A DNA stretch of 64,000 bases. Origin: Leifsonia sp. 1010 (lineage in GTDB: Bacteria > Actinomycetota > Actinomycetes > Actinomycetales > Microbacteriaceae). The DNA lies in contig NZ_JAVDSL010000001.1 of NCBI RefSeq assembly GCF_031455295.1, positions 1,798,001-1,862,000 on the forward strand, written 5' to 3'. Shown here in pieces: positions 46,308-53,888 of this stretch (within the stretch, counting starts at the first letter, position 1; every line of letters starts with the position of its first letter). Both the position numbers and the translations under genes were made by a program. Below the pieces are notes generated by a model, which was not told where the DNA came from, ran no database searches, and worked only from the letters and a program-made list of their open reading frames with translations.

Positions 46308-46310
46308 GGT
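46305..46310 (+). promoter_or_regulatory. -10 box of add, made partly of the deoA stop codon
   Basis: TAGGGT begins with the TAG stop of deoA and lies 7 nt before the add ATG at 46318. Thus add may have its own leaderless mRNA. Confidence 0.5.
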
Positions 46311-46317
46311 TGGACTC

Positions 46318-47436
46318 ATGAGCGACGCCTGGAACGAGTACACGCTGGCCGACGGCACGGAGATCCGCCCGCTGCCGAAGGTCTCCCTCCACGACCACCT
46401 CGACGGCGGACTCCGGCCCGCCACGGTGATCGAGCTGGGCCAGGAGATCGGGCTGGAGCTGCCGGCGCAGGATGCGACCGAGCTGGGCCGCTGGTTCGGC
46501 GAGAAGTCGAACTCGGGCTCGCTCGTCGAGTACCTGAAGACCTTCGACCTGACGACCGCCGTGATGCAGACCCGTGAGGGCCTGGTCCGGGTCGCCCGGG
46601 AGTCGGTGCAGGATCTGGGCGCCGACGGCGTCGTGTACGGCGAGCTCCGCTGGGCTCCCGAGCAGCACCTCGCCGGCGGTCTCAGCCTGGACGAGACCGT
46701 CGAGGCCGTTCAGGAGGGCATCGAGCAGGGCATCGACGACGTCCGCGGTGCCGGGGGACGCATCCGCATCGGTCAGCTCGTCACCGCCATGCGCCACAAC
46801 GACCGCGGCCTCGAGATCGCCGAGCTCGCCGTACGCCACCGCGACCGTGGCGTGGTCGGCTTCGACATCGCCGGCGCCGAGGCGGGTTTCCCCGCCTCCA
46901 ACCACCGCGCCGCCTTCGACTACCTGGCGTCGCAGTTCTTCCCGGCGACCGTCCACGCGGGCGAAGCCGACGGCCTCGACAGCATCCGCAGCGCACTCCT
47001 CGACGGCCGCGCGCTGCGCCTCGGCCACGGCGTGCGCCTGGCAGAGGACATCACGGTGGAGCGCCAGGACGACGAGAACACGTACGTGACCCTCGGCACG
47101 CTCTCGCAGTGGGTCAAGGACCGCGAGATCGCCCTCGAGACGAGCCCGACGTCGAACCTCCAGACCGGCGCCATCGCCGCGTGGGGTGACGACATCCTGG
47201 ATCACCCGTTCGACCTGCTCTACCAGCTGGGCTTCCGCGTCACCGTCAACACCGACAACCGCCTGATGAGCGGCACGACGCTGACCCGCGAGCTGAGCAT
47301 CCTCGCCGACGCGTTCGCCTACGACCGCACCGACCTGGAGATCTTCCAGCTCAACGCCGCGGCCGCATCCTTCCTGCCTCTGGAGGAGCGCGAAGAGCTC
47401 TCAGAGATCATCACAGCGGGTTTCGAGGGTTCGTAA
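46318..47436 (+). CDS. add: Adenosine deaminase
   Basis: A 372-residue metal-dependent deaminase. KVSLHDHLDGGLRP holds the first metal histidines, TVHAGEAD the third with the catalytic glutamate, LGHGVRL the conserved histidine and NTDNRLMSGTTL the final aspartates. It turns adenosine into inosine, a substrate for the purine nucleoside phosphorylase at 51522. It is 10 bp after deoA. Confidence 0.95.
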   Translation: MSDAWNEYTLADGTEIRPLPKVSLHDHLDGGLRPATVIELGQEIGLELPAQDATELGRWFGEKSNSGSLVEYLKTFDLTTAVMQTREGLVRVARESVQDLGADGVVYGELRWAPEQHLAGGLSLDETVEAVQEGIEQGIDDVRGAGGRIRIGQLVTAMRHNDRGLEIAELAVRHRDRGVVGFDIAGAEAGFPASNHRAAFDYLASQFFPATVHAGEADGLDSIRSALLDGRALRLGHGVRLAEDITVERQDDENTYVTLGTLSQWVKDREIALETSPTSNLQTGAIAAWGDDILDHPFDLLYQLGFRVTVNTDNRLMSGTTLTRELSILADAFAYDRTDLEIFQLNAAAASFLPLEEREELSEIITAGFEGS

Positions 47437-47448
47437 CCCCTCGGGCGT

Positions 47449-47454
47449 TACGCT
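47449..47454 (+). promoter_or_regulatory. -10 box of the PTS IIA gene, leaderless type
   Basis: TACGCT, 6 nt before the ATG at 47461. Confidence 0.5.
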
Positions 47455-47460
47455 GAAGAT

Positions 47461-47919
47461 ATGTCACTGCCACCGCTGCCTGATTCCGCCATCACCGTCG
47501 GCGCGCACGCCGCCGACTGGCGTGAGGCGGTCGAGCTGGCAGGGCAGGCGCTGGCGCGCTCCGGTGCGACGGAACAGGGCTACGCGCAGCGGATGATCCA
47601 GGTCATCGAGGAGTTCGGCGCCTACATCGTCATCGCTCCGGGCCTCGCTCTCGCGCACGCGCGGCCGGGGCCGGACGTGAACGCGGACGGGCTCTCCGTC
47701 GTCACACTCGACGAGCCGGTGGTCTTCGGGCACCCCCACAACGACCCGGTCTCCGTCGTCCTCGGGCTGGCCGTCTCGACGCCGGAGGCTCATGTGACGA
47801 GCGTCGCCGAGCTTGCGAATGTGTTCAACGACCCGGAGGCGATCCCGGCTCTGGCCGCGGCGACCGACGTGGCCGACGTGCAGCGCATCCTCACGGTCAG
47901 CGAGGAGGCCTCGCGGTGA
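47461..47919 (+). CDS. PTS sugar transporter subunit IIA (ascorbate/UlaC-like)
   Basis: A 152-residue EIIA of the mannitol/ascorbate class. The phospho-accepting residue is His66 in VIAPGLALAHARPG. The segment GQALARSGATEQGYAQRMI matches the UlaC-type. It would pass phosphate from HPr to the IIB that overlaps it by GTGA. No IIC membrane permease is encoded next to it or anywhere in this window. Confidence 0.88.
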   Translation: MSLPPLPDSAITVGAHAADWREAVELAGQALARSGATEQGYAQRMIQVIEEFGAYIVIAPGLALAHARPGPDVNADGLSVVTLDEPVVFGHPHNDPVSVVLGLAVSTPEAHVTSVAELANVFNDPEAIPALAAATDVADVQRILTVSEEASR

Positions 47920-48188
47920 AGATCGTCGCCATCTGCGGCGTCGGCGTCGGCACGTCCGGCATCCTCAAGGTCAACGCCGAACGCGTGCTCGACCGGCTGG
48001 GCATCGACGCGGACGTCACGGCGTCCGACGCGGCCAACATCGCCGAGGCAGCCTCCGACGCGCAGGTCGTGCTCACCTCGCCGGAGCTCGTCGACCGCAT
48101 CGGTCGCACGAACGCCGATGTGATCGTGGTGGAGAACTACTTCGATCTGGACGAGCTGGAGCGCAAGCTCGACGAAGCGCTCGGCTGA
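47916..48188 (+). CDS. PTS sugar transporter subunit IIB (ascorbate/lactose-like)
   Basis: A 90-residue EIIB. KIVAICGVGVGTSGILK is the phosphocysteine loop with Cys7. The rest is an alpha/beta domain ending DLDELERKLDEALG. The start is a GTG overlapping the IIA stop. Together they form a phospho-relay pair that lacks its IIC, so they either serve a permease encoded elsewhere or have a regulatory role. Confidence 0.9.
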   Translation: MKIVAICGVGVGTSGILKVNAERVLDRLGIDADVTASDAANIAEAASDAQVVLTSPELVDRIGRTNADVIVVENYFDLDELERKLDEALG

Positions 48189-48189
48189 C

Positions 48190-48492
48190 TCAGCCCTGCA
48201 GCAGGGCCTCGACGAGCCCGGGGAAGCGCTCGTCCAGCTCGTCCCGGCGCAGCTGGATCTCGTGCGTGCGGCCGGAGACGATGGTGCGCGTGACGCCGGC
48301 TTCGCGCAGCGTCTTGAAGTGATGCGCCATGGTCGACTTCTGGACGTCGACGCCCCATTCGGTCATGGACTTGGGATGCGGGCGGCCGTCCGCGAGGACC
48401 CGGACGATCTGCAGCCGGATGGGGTCGGCGAGGGCGCGCAGCACATCCACGAGCTGCACATCCGCCATGGCGGGCGCGGGGTAATCGGTCAT
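48190..48492 (-). CDS. ArsR-family repressor of the divergent MFS pump
   Basis: A 100-residue winged-helix protein: LVDVLRALADPIRLQIVRVLADG, then QKSTMAHHFKTLREAGVTRT as recognition helix and wing. No metal-binding cysteines. The ATG at 48492 has GGTGAG upstream; an ATG at 48513 is possible. It is divergent from the MFS gene across 50 bp, with an ATTGTT-N12-AACAAT operator over the pump promoter. A drug or small-molecule-responsive repressor is the likely role. Confidence 0.85.
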   Translation of the reverse strand: MTDYPAPAMADVQLVDVLRALADPIRLQIVRVLADGRPHPKSMTEWGVDVQKSTMAHHFKTLREAGVTRTIVSGRTHEIQLRRDELDERFPGLVEALLQG

Positions 48493-48501
48493 CTCACCAC
48501 A

Positions 48502-48561
48502 ATTGTTTGACAAGCATCGAACAATAGTCGTACCGTAACGGTATGACGTTCATCGAACAAT
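48502..48561. promoter_or_regulatory. ArsR operator and MFS promoter
   Basis: TTGACA (48507-48512), an 18-bp spacer and TACCGT (48531-48536) lie 6 nt before the MFS ATG. ATTGTT (48502-48507) and AACAAT (48520-48525) form an inverted repeat over the -35 and spacer. The 11-mer CATCGAACAAT occurs at 48515-48525 and again at 48551-48561 inside MFS codons 3-7. This is a repressor-type layout. Confidence 0.78.
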
Positions 48562-49730
48562 CGTACCGCAGGACGCTCCCCGCTCTGCTGGTGCTCGCCC
48601 TCGCCCTGTTCGTCGTCGGCACGAACGCGTTCGTGATCGCGGGCCTCCTGCCGCGCGTCGGCGCGAGCATTGGCGCGACGGCGACCCAGGTCAGCTGGTC
48701 GATCACCACCTACTCGCTGGTCGTGGCGGTCGCCGCACCGGCCGTCTCCATCCTCCTTCCGCGCGTGCCGCGCGCGACTCTCATGGCCGCCGGACTCGCG
48801 GTCTTCGCGATCGGGACGGCCGCCTCGGCGCTCGCCCCCGACCTCCCGGTGTTCATCGCCGGACGCACCTTCTCCGGCCTCGGGGGTGCCGCCCTGGTAC
48901 CGACGGCCACCGCCGCTGCCGCCTCGCTCGCCCGGCCGGGCAAGCGTGGACAGGCCCTCGCGATCGTGGGAGCCGGTTTCACGCTGGCCACGGCGGTCGG
49001 GTCGCCGCTCGGCACCGCCCTCGGCGGCGTCGCGGGCTGGCGCTTCGCGCTCTGGTGCATCGTCGGGATCGCCGTGGTGCTCGTCGTGGCCATCCCGCTC
49101 GTCGTTCGCGGCGTGCCCGTCCCCGCCGCCGTCAGCCTGCGCCGCCGGCTCGCGCCCCTGGCCGACCTCCGTATCGTCGCGCCGCTCGGGACCACGCTGC
49201 TCATGGTCGCCGGCTTCAACGTCGTCTACATCTTCTCGGCGGCCGTGACCCGCGCCTCCACCGGCGGCTCGGGGGCGCTTCTCGCCATCCTGCTTCTCGC
49301 TTACGGGGTCGCCGGGGTGGCAGGCAATTCGTTCGCCGGTCCGCTCACCGACCGCTTCGGCAGCAGGATCGTCGCGATCGTCGCCCTCGCCGGTCAAGCC
49401 GTGATGCTGGTGGTCCTCGCGTTCGCGGAAGCCTCCTTCGTGGCCTCCGTGATCGTGTTCGCCCTCTGGGGCGTCGCGGCGTTCGCCATCGCCATCCCGG
49501 TGCAGCACCGCCTCGTCCACGTCGACCCGGAGAGCTCGGCTCTCGCGCTGTCGTGGTACTCGACGGCGATGTACGTGGGGATCGCGATCGCCCCACCGAT
49601 CGGAGCGTTCGCCTTGGCCGCGGGAGGGGCCGTGGCCGTCCCCTTGGCCGGTGCCCTGGTCACTCTGGGAGCGCTCGGCGTCTTCGTCGTCGGCTACCTG
49701 GCTCGGGCTCCGCGCGCTGTGACCGTCTGA
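48543..49730 (+). CDS. MFS efflux transporter (DHA1/AraJ-like)
   Basis: A 395-residue, twelve-helix drug:proton antiporter. LALALFVVGTNAFVIAGLLP, VSWSITTYSLVVAVAAP and GRTFSGLGGAALVPTATAAA are typical of the DHA1 group, with FAGPLTDRFGSR in the second half. It is under a near-consensus leaderless promoter covered by an ArsR operator. The substrate is unknown. Confidence 0.9.
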   Translation: MTFIEQSYRRTLPALLVLALALFVVGTNAFVIAGLLPRVGASIGATATQVSWSITTYSLVVAVAAPAVSILLPRVPRATLMAAGLAVFAIGTAASALAPDLPVFIAGRTFSGLGGAALVPTATAAAASLARPGKRGQALAIVGAGFTLATAVGSPLGTALGGVAGWRFALWCIVGIAVVLVVAIPLVVRGVPVPAAVSLRRRLAPLADLRIVAPLGTTLLMVAGFNVVYIFSAAVTRASTGGSGALLAILLLAYGVAGVAGNSFAGPLTDRFGSRIVAIVALAGQAVMLVVLAFAEASFVASVIVFALWGVAAFAIAIPVQHRLVHVDPESSALALSWYSTAMYVGIAIAPPIGAFALAAGGAVAVPLAGALVTLGALGVFVVGYLARAPRAVTV

Positions 49731-49745
49731 GGCGGCCCGAACGAG

Positions 49746-49781
49746 TCTGGCGCGGCCCTGTCGATACAGGACCGCGCCAGA
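49746..49781. terminator. Bidirectional terminator between MFS and phosphohexomutase genes
   Basis: A 16-bp stem (49746-49761 with 49766-49781, one G:T position) and a CGAT loop in a convergent gap. Confidence 0.85.
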
Positions 49782-49803
49782 GCGTCGTCGGCGGACGCCG
49801 GGA

Positions 49804-51525
49804 TCAGGCGACGAGCGAGCGCATCGCCTCGGCCAGTGCGGCGACCCGGGCGGTCGCGGTCCGCCGGCGCTCCTCGACCGTGCCCTCGTCGCTCGAGGCG
49901 TCGATGTAGATCTTGAGCTTGGGCTCAGTTCCGCTGGGGCGGACCATGACACGGGAGCCGTCCTCCAGCAGGATGCGCAGCACGTCGCTCGGAGGCAGAC
50001 CGCCGAAGCCGTCGCGCAGGTCGTCGATCTGCGTCACGCGCACCTCACCCAGGTGGCTGGGCGGTGTGGAGCGCAGCGCCGCCATGATCTCGCCGATCCG
50101 CGAGAGATCCGTCACCCGGAGCGAGATCTGGTCGCTCGCGAAGAAACCGAACCGCTCGGCGAAGGCCTCCAGGCGTCCGGCGATCGTGACGCCGTCCGCG
50201 GCGAGCCCGTTCGCCAGATCGAGCAGGGCGACGGCGGCCGAGATGCCGTCCTTGTCGCGGACGGTATCCGGGTTCACCAGATACCCCAGCGCCTCCTCGT
50301 AGCCGTAGACGAGGCCGGGAGCGCGGGAGACCCACTTGAAGCCGGTGAGGGTGTCCGCGAAGTCGAGCCGGTACGCGTGTGCGACCGCGGCCAGGGCGGG
50401 CGACGAGACGACCGAGCAGGCCAGCGTCCCGAAGGCGCCGCGCTCATCCGCTCGCTCGACAGCGATCTCGGCGGCGCGCCAGCCGAGCAGCGCGCCGACC
50501 TCATTGCCGGAGAGCCGCCGGTACCCGTCGGGAGTAGAGGGGTCGGGAACGGCGACGGCGAGCCGGTCGGCGTCCGGGTCGTTGGCGATCACCAGGTCGG
50601 CCCCGGCCTCGCGGGCGGTCTGGAACGACAGGTCCATCGCCCCGGGCTCCTCGGGGTTCGGGAACGCGACGGTCGGGAAGGCGGGATCCGGATCGATCTG
50701 CGCCGACACTGGGGTGGGGGAGGCGAACCCGGCCCGCGCGAACACCTCGCGCGCGGTGCGCCAGCCGACGCCGTGCATCGCGGTGTAGACGAACGACACC
50801 GCATCGCGCGGGGTCTCGGTGACCGCCACCGCGACGGTCGCGTCGATGTAGGCCTGCTCGACGTCGTCGGGGGCGATCTCGTAGCGGTCGGAGCGCGGCA
50901 GGTCGGCCACGCTGCCCCGGGCGACATCGAGAATGTGGGCGGCGATCTCGGCGTCGACCGGCGAGACGATCTGCGAGCCGTTGTCCTCGCCGCCGAGATA
51001 GACCTTGTAGCCGTTGTCGTTCGGCGGGTTGTGGCTGGCGGTCACCATGACGCCGGCGCTCACATCCAGATGCCGGACCGCGAACGCGAGCACCGGTGTC
51101 GGCAGGAGGCGGGGGAGCAGCACGGCACGGATGCCCGCACCGGCCATCAGCTCGGCGGTGTCGCGGGCGAAGACATCCGAGTTCTTGCGTCCGTCGTAGC
51201 CGATCACGACCGACGGCGTTCCGCCCTCGGCGTGCTCCAGCAGCCAGCGTGCGAAGCCCGCGGCCGCCTGGGCCACGAGCACGCGGTTCATGCGGTTGGG
51301 GCCGGCGGCGATGGCGCCGCGCAGACCGGCCGTTCCGAACGCGAGCCGCTCGTCGAACCGCGAGTGCAGGTCGGCGATCGCCTCGGCCGAGCCGGCCTCG
51401 GCGGCGACGATGAGCGCATCCAGCTCGTCGCGGGTCTCCGGGTCGGGGTCCTGGGCCATCCAGGCACGGGCCTCGGCGAGGAGCTCCGGGGTGTCCTTCT
51501 TGGTGGACGTCGCGTTGTCGGTCAC
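49804..51525 (-). CDS. Phosphohexomutase / probable phosphopentomutase
   Basis: A 573-residue alpha-D-phosphohexomutase of the long PGM2-type. The phosphoserine loop is VMVTASHNPPNDNG, the metal loop NDPDADRLA, the sugar loop GYEEALGY and the phosphate-binding RPSGTEPKLKIY. It starts at a GTG overlapping the purine nucleoside phosphorylase stop (GTGA). In that setting it probably isomerises ribose-1- and deoxyribose-1-phosphate to 5-phosphates, while phosphoglucomutase or phosphomannomutase action is also possible. Confidence 0.9.
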   Translation of the reverse strand: MTDNATSTKKDTPELLAEARAWMAQDPDPETRDELDALIVAAEAGSAEAIADLHSRFDERLAFGTAGLRGAIAAGPNRMNRVLVAQAAAGFARWLLEHAEGGTPSVVIGYDGRKNSDVFARDTAELMAGAGIRAVLLPRLLPTPVLAFAVRHLDVSAGVMVTASHNPPNDNGYKVYLGGEDNGSQIVSPVDAEIAAHILDVARGSVADLPRSDRYEIAPDDVEQAYIDATVAVAVTETPRDAVSFVYTAMHGVGWRTAREVFARAGFASPTPVSAQIDPDPAFPTVAFPNPEEPGAMDLSFQTAREAGADLVIANDPDADRLAVAVPDPSTPDGYRRLSGNEVGALLGWRAAEIAVERADERGAFGTLACSVVSSPALAAVAHAYRLDFADTLTGFKWVSRAPGLVYGYEEALGYLVNPDTVRDKDGISAAVALLDLANGLAADGVTIAGRLEAFAERFGFFASDQISLRVTDLSRIGEIMAALRSTPPSHLGEVRVTQIDDLRDGFGGLPPSDVLRILLEDGSRVMVRPSGTEPKLKIYIDASSDEGTVEERRRTATARVAALAEAMRSLVA

Positions 51526-52355
51526 AGGGCCTCCACGATCTGGGCGAGAAGGGCGCTGATCACCGGCTCCGCGGCACGACCGGCGTCGATGACCTCCTGG
51601 TGGCTGAGCGGTGTCTTCTGGATGCCGGCCGCCAGGTTGGTGATGAGCGACATGCCCAGGATCTCCATGCCCGCCTGCCGGGCGGCGATCGCCTCGAGTG
51701 CTGTCGACATCCCGACGATGTGACCGCCGATGGTCTTGGCCATCTGGACCTCGGCCGGCGTCTCGTAGTGCGGACCGCGGAACTGCGTGTACACGCCCTC
51801 GTCGAGGGTGGGATCGATGTTCCGGGCGAGAGCGCGAAGACGCGGAGAGTAGAGGTCGGTGAGGTCGATGAAGGTCGCGCCCTCGAGCGGGGAGTCCGCC
51901 GTGAGGTTGATGTGGTCGGAGATGAGGACGGGCGTGCCCGGCTTCCAGTGCTCCTTGATGCCGCCCGCTCCGTTGGTGAGCACCATCGTGGTCGCTCCGG
52001 CGGCCGCTGCGGTGCGGACGCTGTGGACGACCCGGCGCACGCCGTGCCCTTCGTAGTAGTGGGTGCGCGCGCCGATGACCAGCGCGTGCTTGCCGTTCGG
52101 CAGGCGGATGGAGCGCAGCGTTCCGACGTGGCCCTCGAGTGCCGGCTTGCTGAAGCCGACGATCTCGGTGGCGGGGACGGTGGCGACGGTCTCGCCGATC
52201 AGATCGGCGGCACGGCCCCAGCCGCTGCCCAGCGTGAGCGCGATGTCGTGGCGCTCGACGCCCGTCTTCTCGGCGAGCTGGCCCGCGGCCTCCCGCGCGA
52301 CCTCGAACGGGTCGGCAGAGGGGTCGTCGAGCGGGTTCGTGATGGATTCCAGCAT
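51522..52355 (-). CDS. Purine-nucleoside phosphorylase
   Basis: A 277-residue trimeric-type phosphorylase. LTLGSGWGRAADLIG, ARTHYYEGHG, TNGAGGIKEHWKPG and GPHYETPAEVQ, GMSTALEAIAARQ make up the phosphate and purine sites. It cleaves inosine and guanosine to base and ribose-1-phosphate. It is co-transcribed with the mutase and complements the adenosine deaminase. The ATG is 6 nt after TAGAGT. Confidence 0.95.
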   Translation of the reverse strand: MLESITNPLDDPSADPFEVAREAAGQLAEKTGVERHDIALTLGSGWGRAADLIGETVATVPATEIVGFSKPALEGHVGTLRSIRLPNGKHALVIGARTHYYEGHGVRRVVHSVRTAAAAGATTMVLTNGAGGIKEHWKPGTPVLISDHINLTADSPLEGATFIDLTDLYSPRLRALARNIDPTLDEGVYTQFRGPHYETPAEVQMAKTIGGHIVGMSTALEAIAARQAGMEILGMSLITNLAAGIQKTPLSHQEVIDAGRAAEPVISALLAQIVEAL

Positions 52356-52361
52356 GGACCA

Positions 52362-52367
52362 ACTCTA
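52362..52367 (-). promoter_or_regulatory. -10 box of the purine nucleoside phosphorylase gene, leaderless type
   Basis: TAGAGT on the minus strand, 6 nt before the ATG at 52355. Confidence 0.55.
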
Positions 52368-52439
52368 CTGAGCGGCCGGCTTTCCACAGGCTCGTCGCCG
52401 AATGCGCATCGGTGCACCCCATACGGAAGAATGGAGCGC

Positions 52440-53873
52440 ATGGCGTACGAATTCGAGCGGAAACAGCGCATCGCGGTCCTCGGCGGCGGTCCCGGCGGTT
52501 ACGAGGCGGCACTCGCGGGCGCACAACTCGGCGCCGACGTGACCCTGGTCGAGCGTTCGGGGGTCGGCGGGTCCGCCGTCATCACCGACGTGGTTCCCTC
52601 GAAGAGCCTCATCGCCACCGCCGAGGCGACCAATTCGCTCGCCGAGGCGGCCGACCTCGGCGTCCAGTTCTTCTCCCGCGGTGAGACGGGCAAGCCGGTG
52701 CGCCCCGAGATCGCCGTCAACCTCGCCGCGGTCAACAAGCGGTTGATGGGCCTCGCCCGCCAGCAGTCGGAGGACATGCGCGCCGAGCTCGTGCGCGCGG
52801 GCGTCCGCATCGTGACCGGAGAGGGCCGGCTCGACGGCTCGAGCGCGATCATCGTCTCCACCTCCAAGGATTCCGGCACCGACTTCGACCGGGTGGAGGC
52901 CGACACGATCGTCGTCGCCGTCGGCGCCCGTCCCCGGGTGCTGCCCTCCGCGGTGCCGGACGGGGAGCGCATCCTCACCTGGACCCAGCTGTACGACCTG
53001 CAGACGGTGCCCTCGCATCTCATCGTCGTGGGCTCTGGTGTCACCGGCGCCGAGTTCGCGTCGGCGTACACGGCGCTCGGGTCCAAGGTGACGCTTATCT
53101 CTTCGCGCGATCAGGTGCTCCCGGGCGAGGACGCGGATGCGGCGCACGTCATCGAGAACGTCTTCAAGCGCAACGGCATGCAGGTCCTCTCGAAGTCGCG
53201 TGCCGAGTCCGTCGTCCGCACCGAGGACGGCGTCGTCGCCACACTCACCGACGGGCGCACGATCGAGGGGTCGCACTGCCTCATGGCCGTGGGCTCCGTT
53301 CCCAACACCTCGGGCATCGGGCTCGAGGAGGCCGGAGTGCAGGTGACCAACTCGGGGAACATCCGGGTCAACCGGGTCGCGCGCACCTCCATCCCGAACA
53401 TCTACGCCGCCGGCGACTGCTCCGACTCCCTCCCGCTCGCCTCGGTCGCGTCGATGCAGGGCCGCACTGCCGTGTTCCACGCGATGGGCGACGCGGTCAA
53501 TCCGATCGAGCTGCGCAACGTCAGCTCCAACATCTTCACCCAGCCCGAGATCGCGACGGTCGGCTGGAGCCAGAAGCAGATCGAGGAGGGCATCGCGCAG
53601 GGCGACATCTACAAGCTGCCCCTCAAGTCCAACCCGCGCGCCAAGATGCTCGGCATCCGCGACGGTTTCGTGAAGCTCTTCGCCCGCACCGGATCCGGCA
53701 CCGTGATCGGCGGCGTCATCGTCGCCCCGCGGGCGTCGGAGCTGATCTTCCCCCTCGCTCTCGCCGTGGAGCAGCGTCTGACGGTGGATCAGGTGGCGCG
53801 TGCGTTCACGGTGTACCCGTCCCTCTCCGGCTCTATCACCGACGCAGCGCGCGCGATGCACATCGTGCTCTGA
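52440..53873 (+). CDS. lpdA: NAD(P)H-quinone dehydrogenase, lipoamide-dehydrogenase-like
   Basis: A 477-residue flavoprotein of the disulfide-reductase fold: FAD loop VLGGGPGGYEAALAGAQLG, NAD loop VVGSGVTGAEFASAY and FAD-binding YAAGDCSDSLPLA. The redox disulfide CxxxxC is absent (VGGSAVITDVVPSKS) and the C-terminal His-Glu pair is replaced by TVYPSLSGS. This is the pattern of mycobacterial LpdA, which reduces quinones rather than lipoamide. Start 52440 or 52431 are both possible. It has no dehydrogenase complex genes nearby. Confidence 0.9.
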   Translation: MAYEFERKQRIAVLGGGPGGYEAALAGAQLGADVTLVERSGVGGSAVITDVVPSKSLIATAEATNSLAEAADLGVQFFSRGETGKPVRPEIAVNLAAVNKRLMGLARQQSEDMRAELVRAGVRIVTGEGRLDGSSAIIVSTSKDSGTDFDRVEADTIVVAVGARPRVLPSAVPDGERILTWTQLYDLQTVPSHLIVVGSGVTGAEFASAYTALGSKVTLISSRDQVLPGEDADAAHVIENVFKRNGMQVLSKSRAESVVRTEDGVVATLTDGRTIEGSHCLMAVGSVPNTSGIGLEEAGVQVTNSGNIRVNRVARTSIPNIYAAGDCSDSLPLASVASMQGRTAVFHAMGDAVNPIELRNVSSNIFTQPEIATVGWSQKQIEEGIAQGDIYKLPLKSNPRAKMLGIRDGFVKLFARTGSGTVIGGVIVAPRASELIFPLALAVEQRLTVDQVARAFTVYPSLSGSITDAARAMHIVL

Positions 53874-53888
53874 CGGGAGGGCCGGGGG

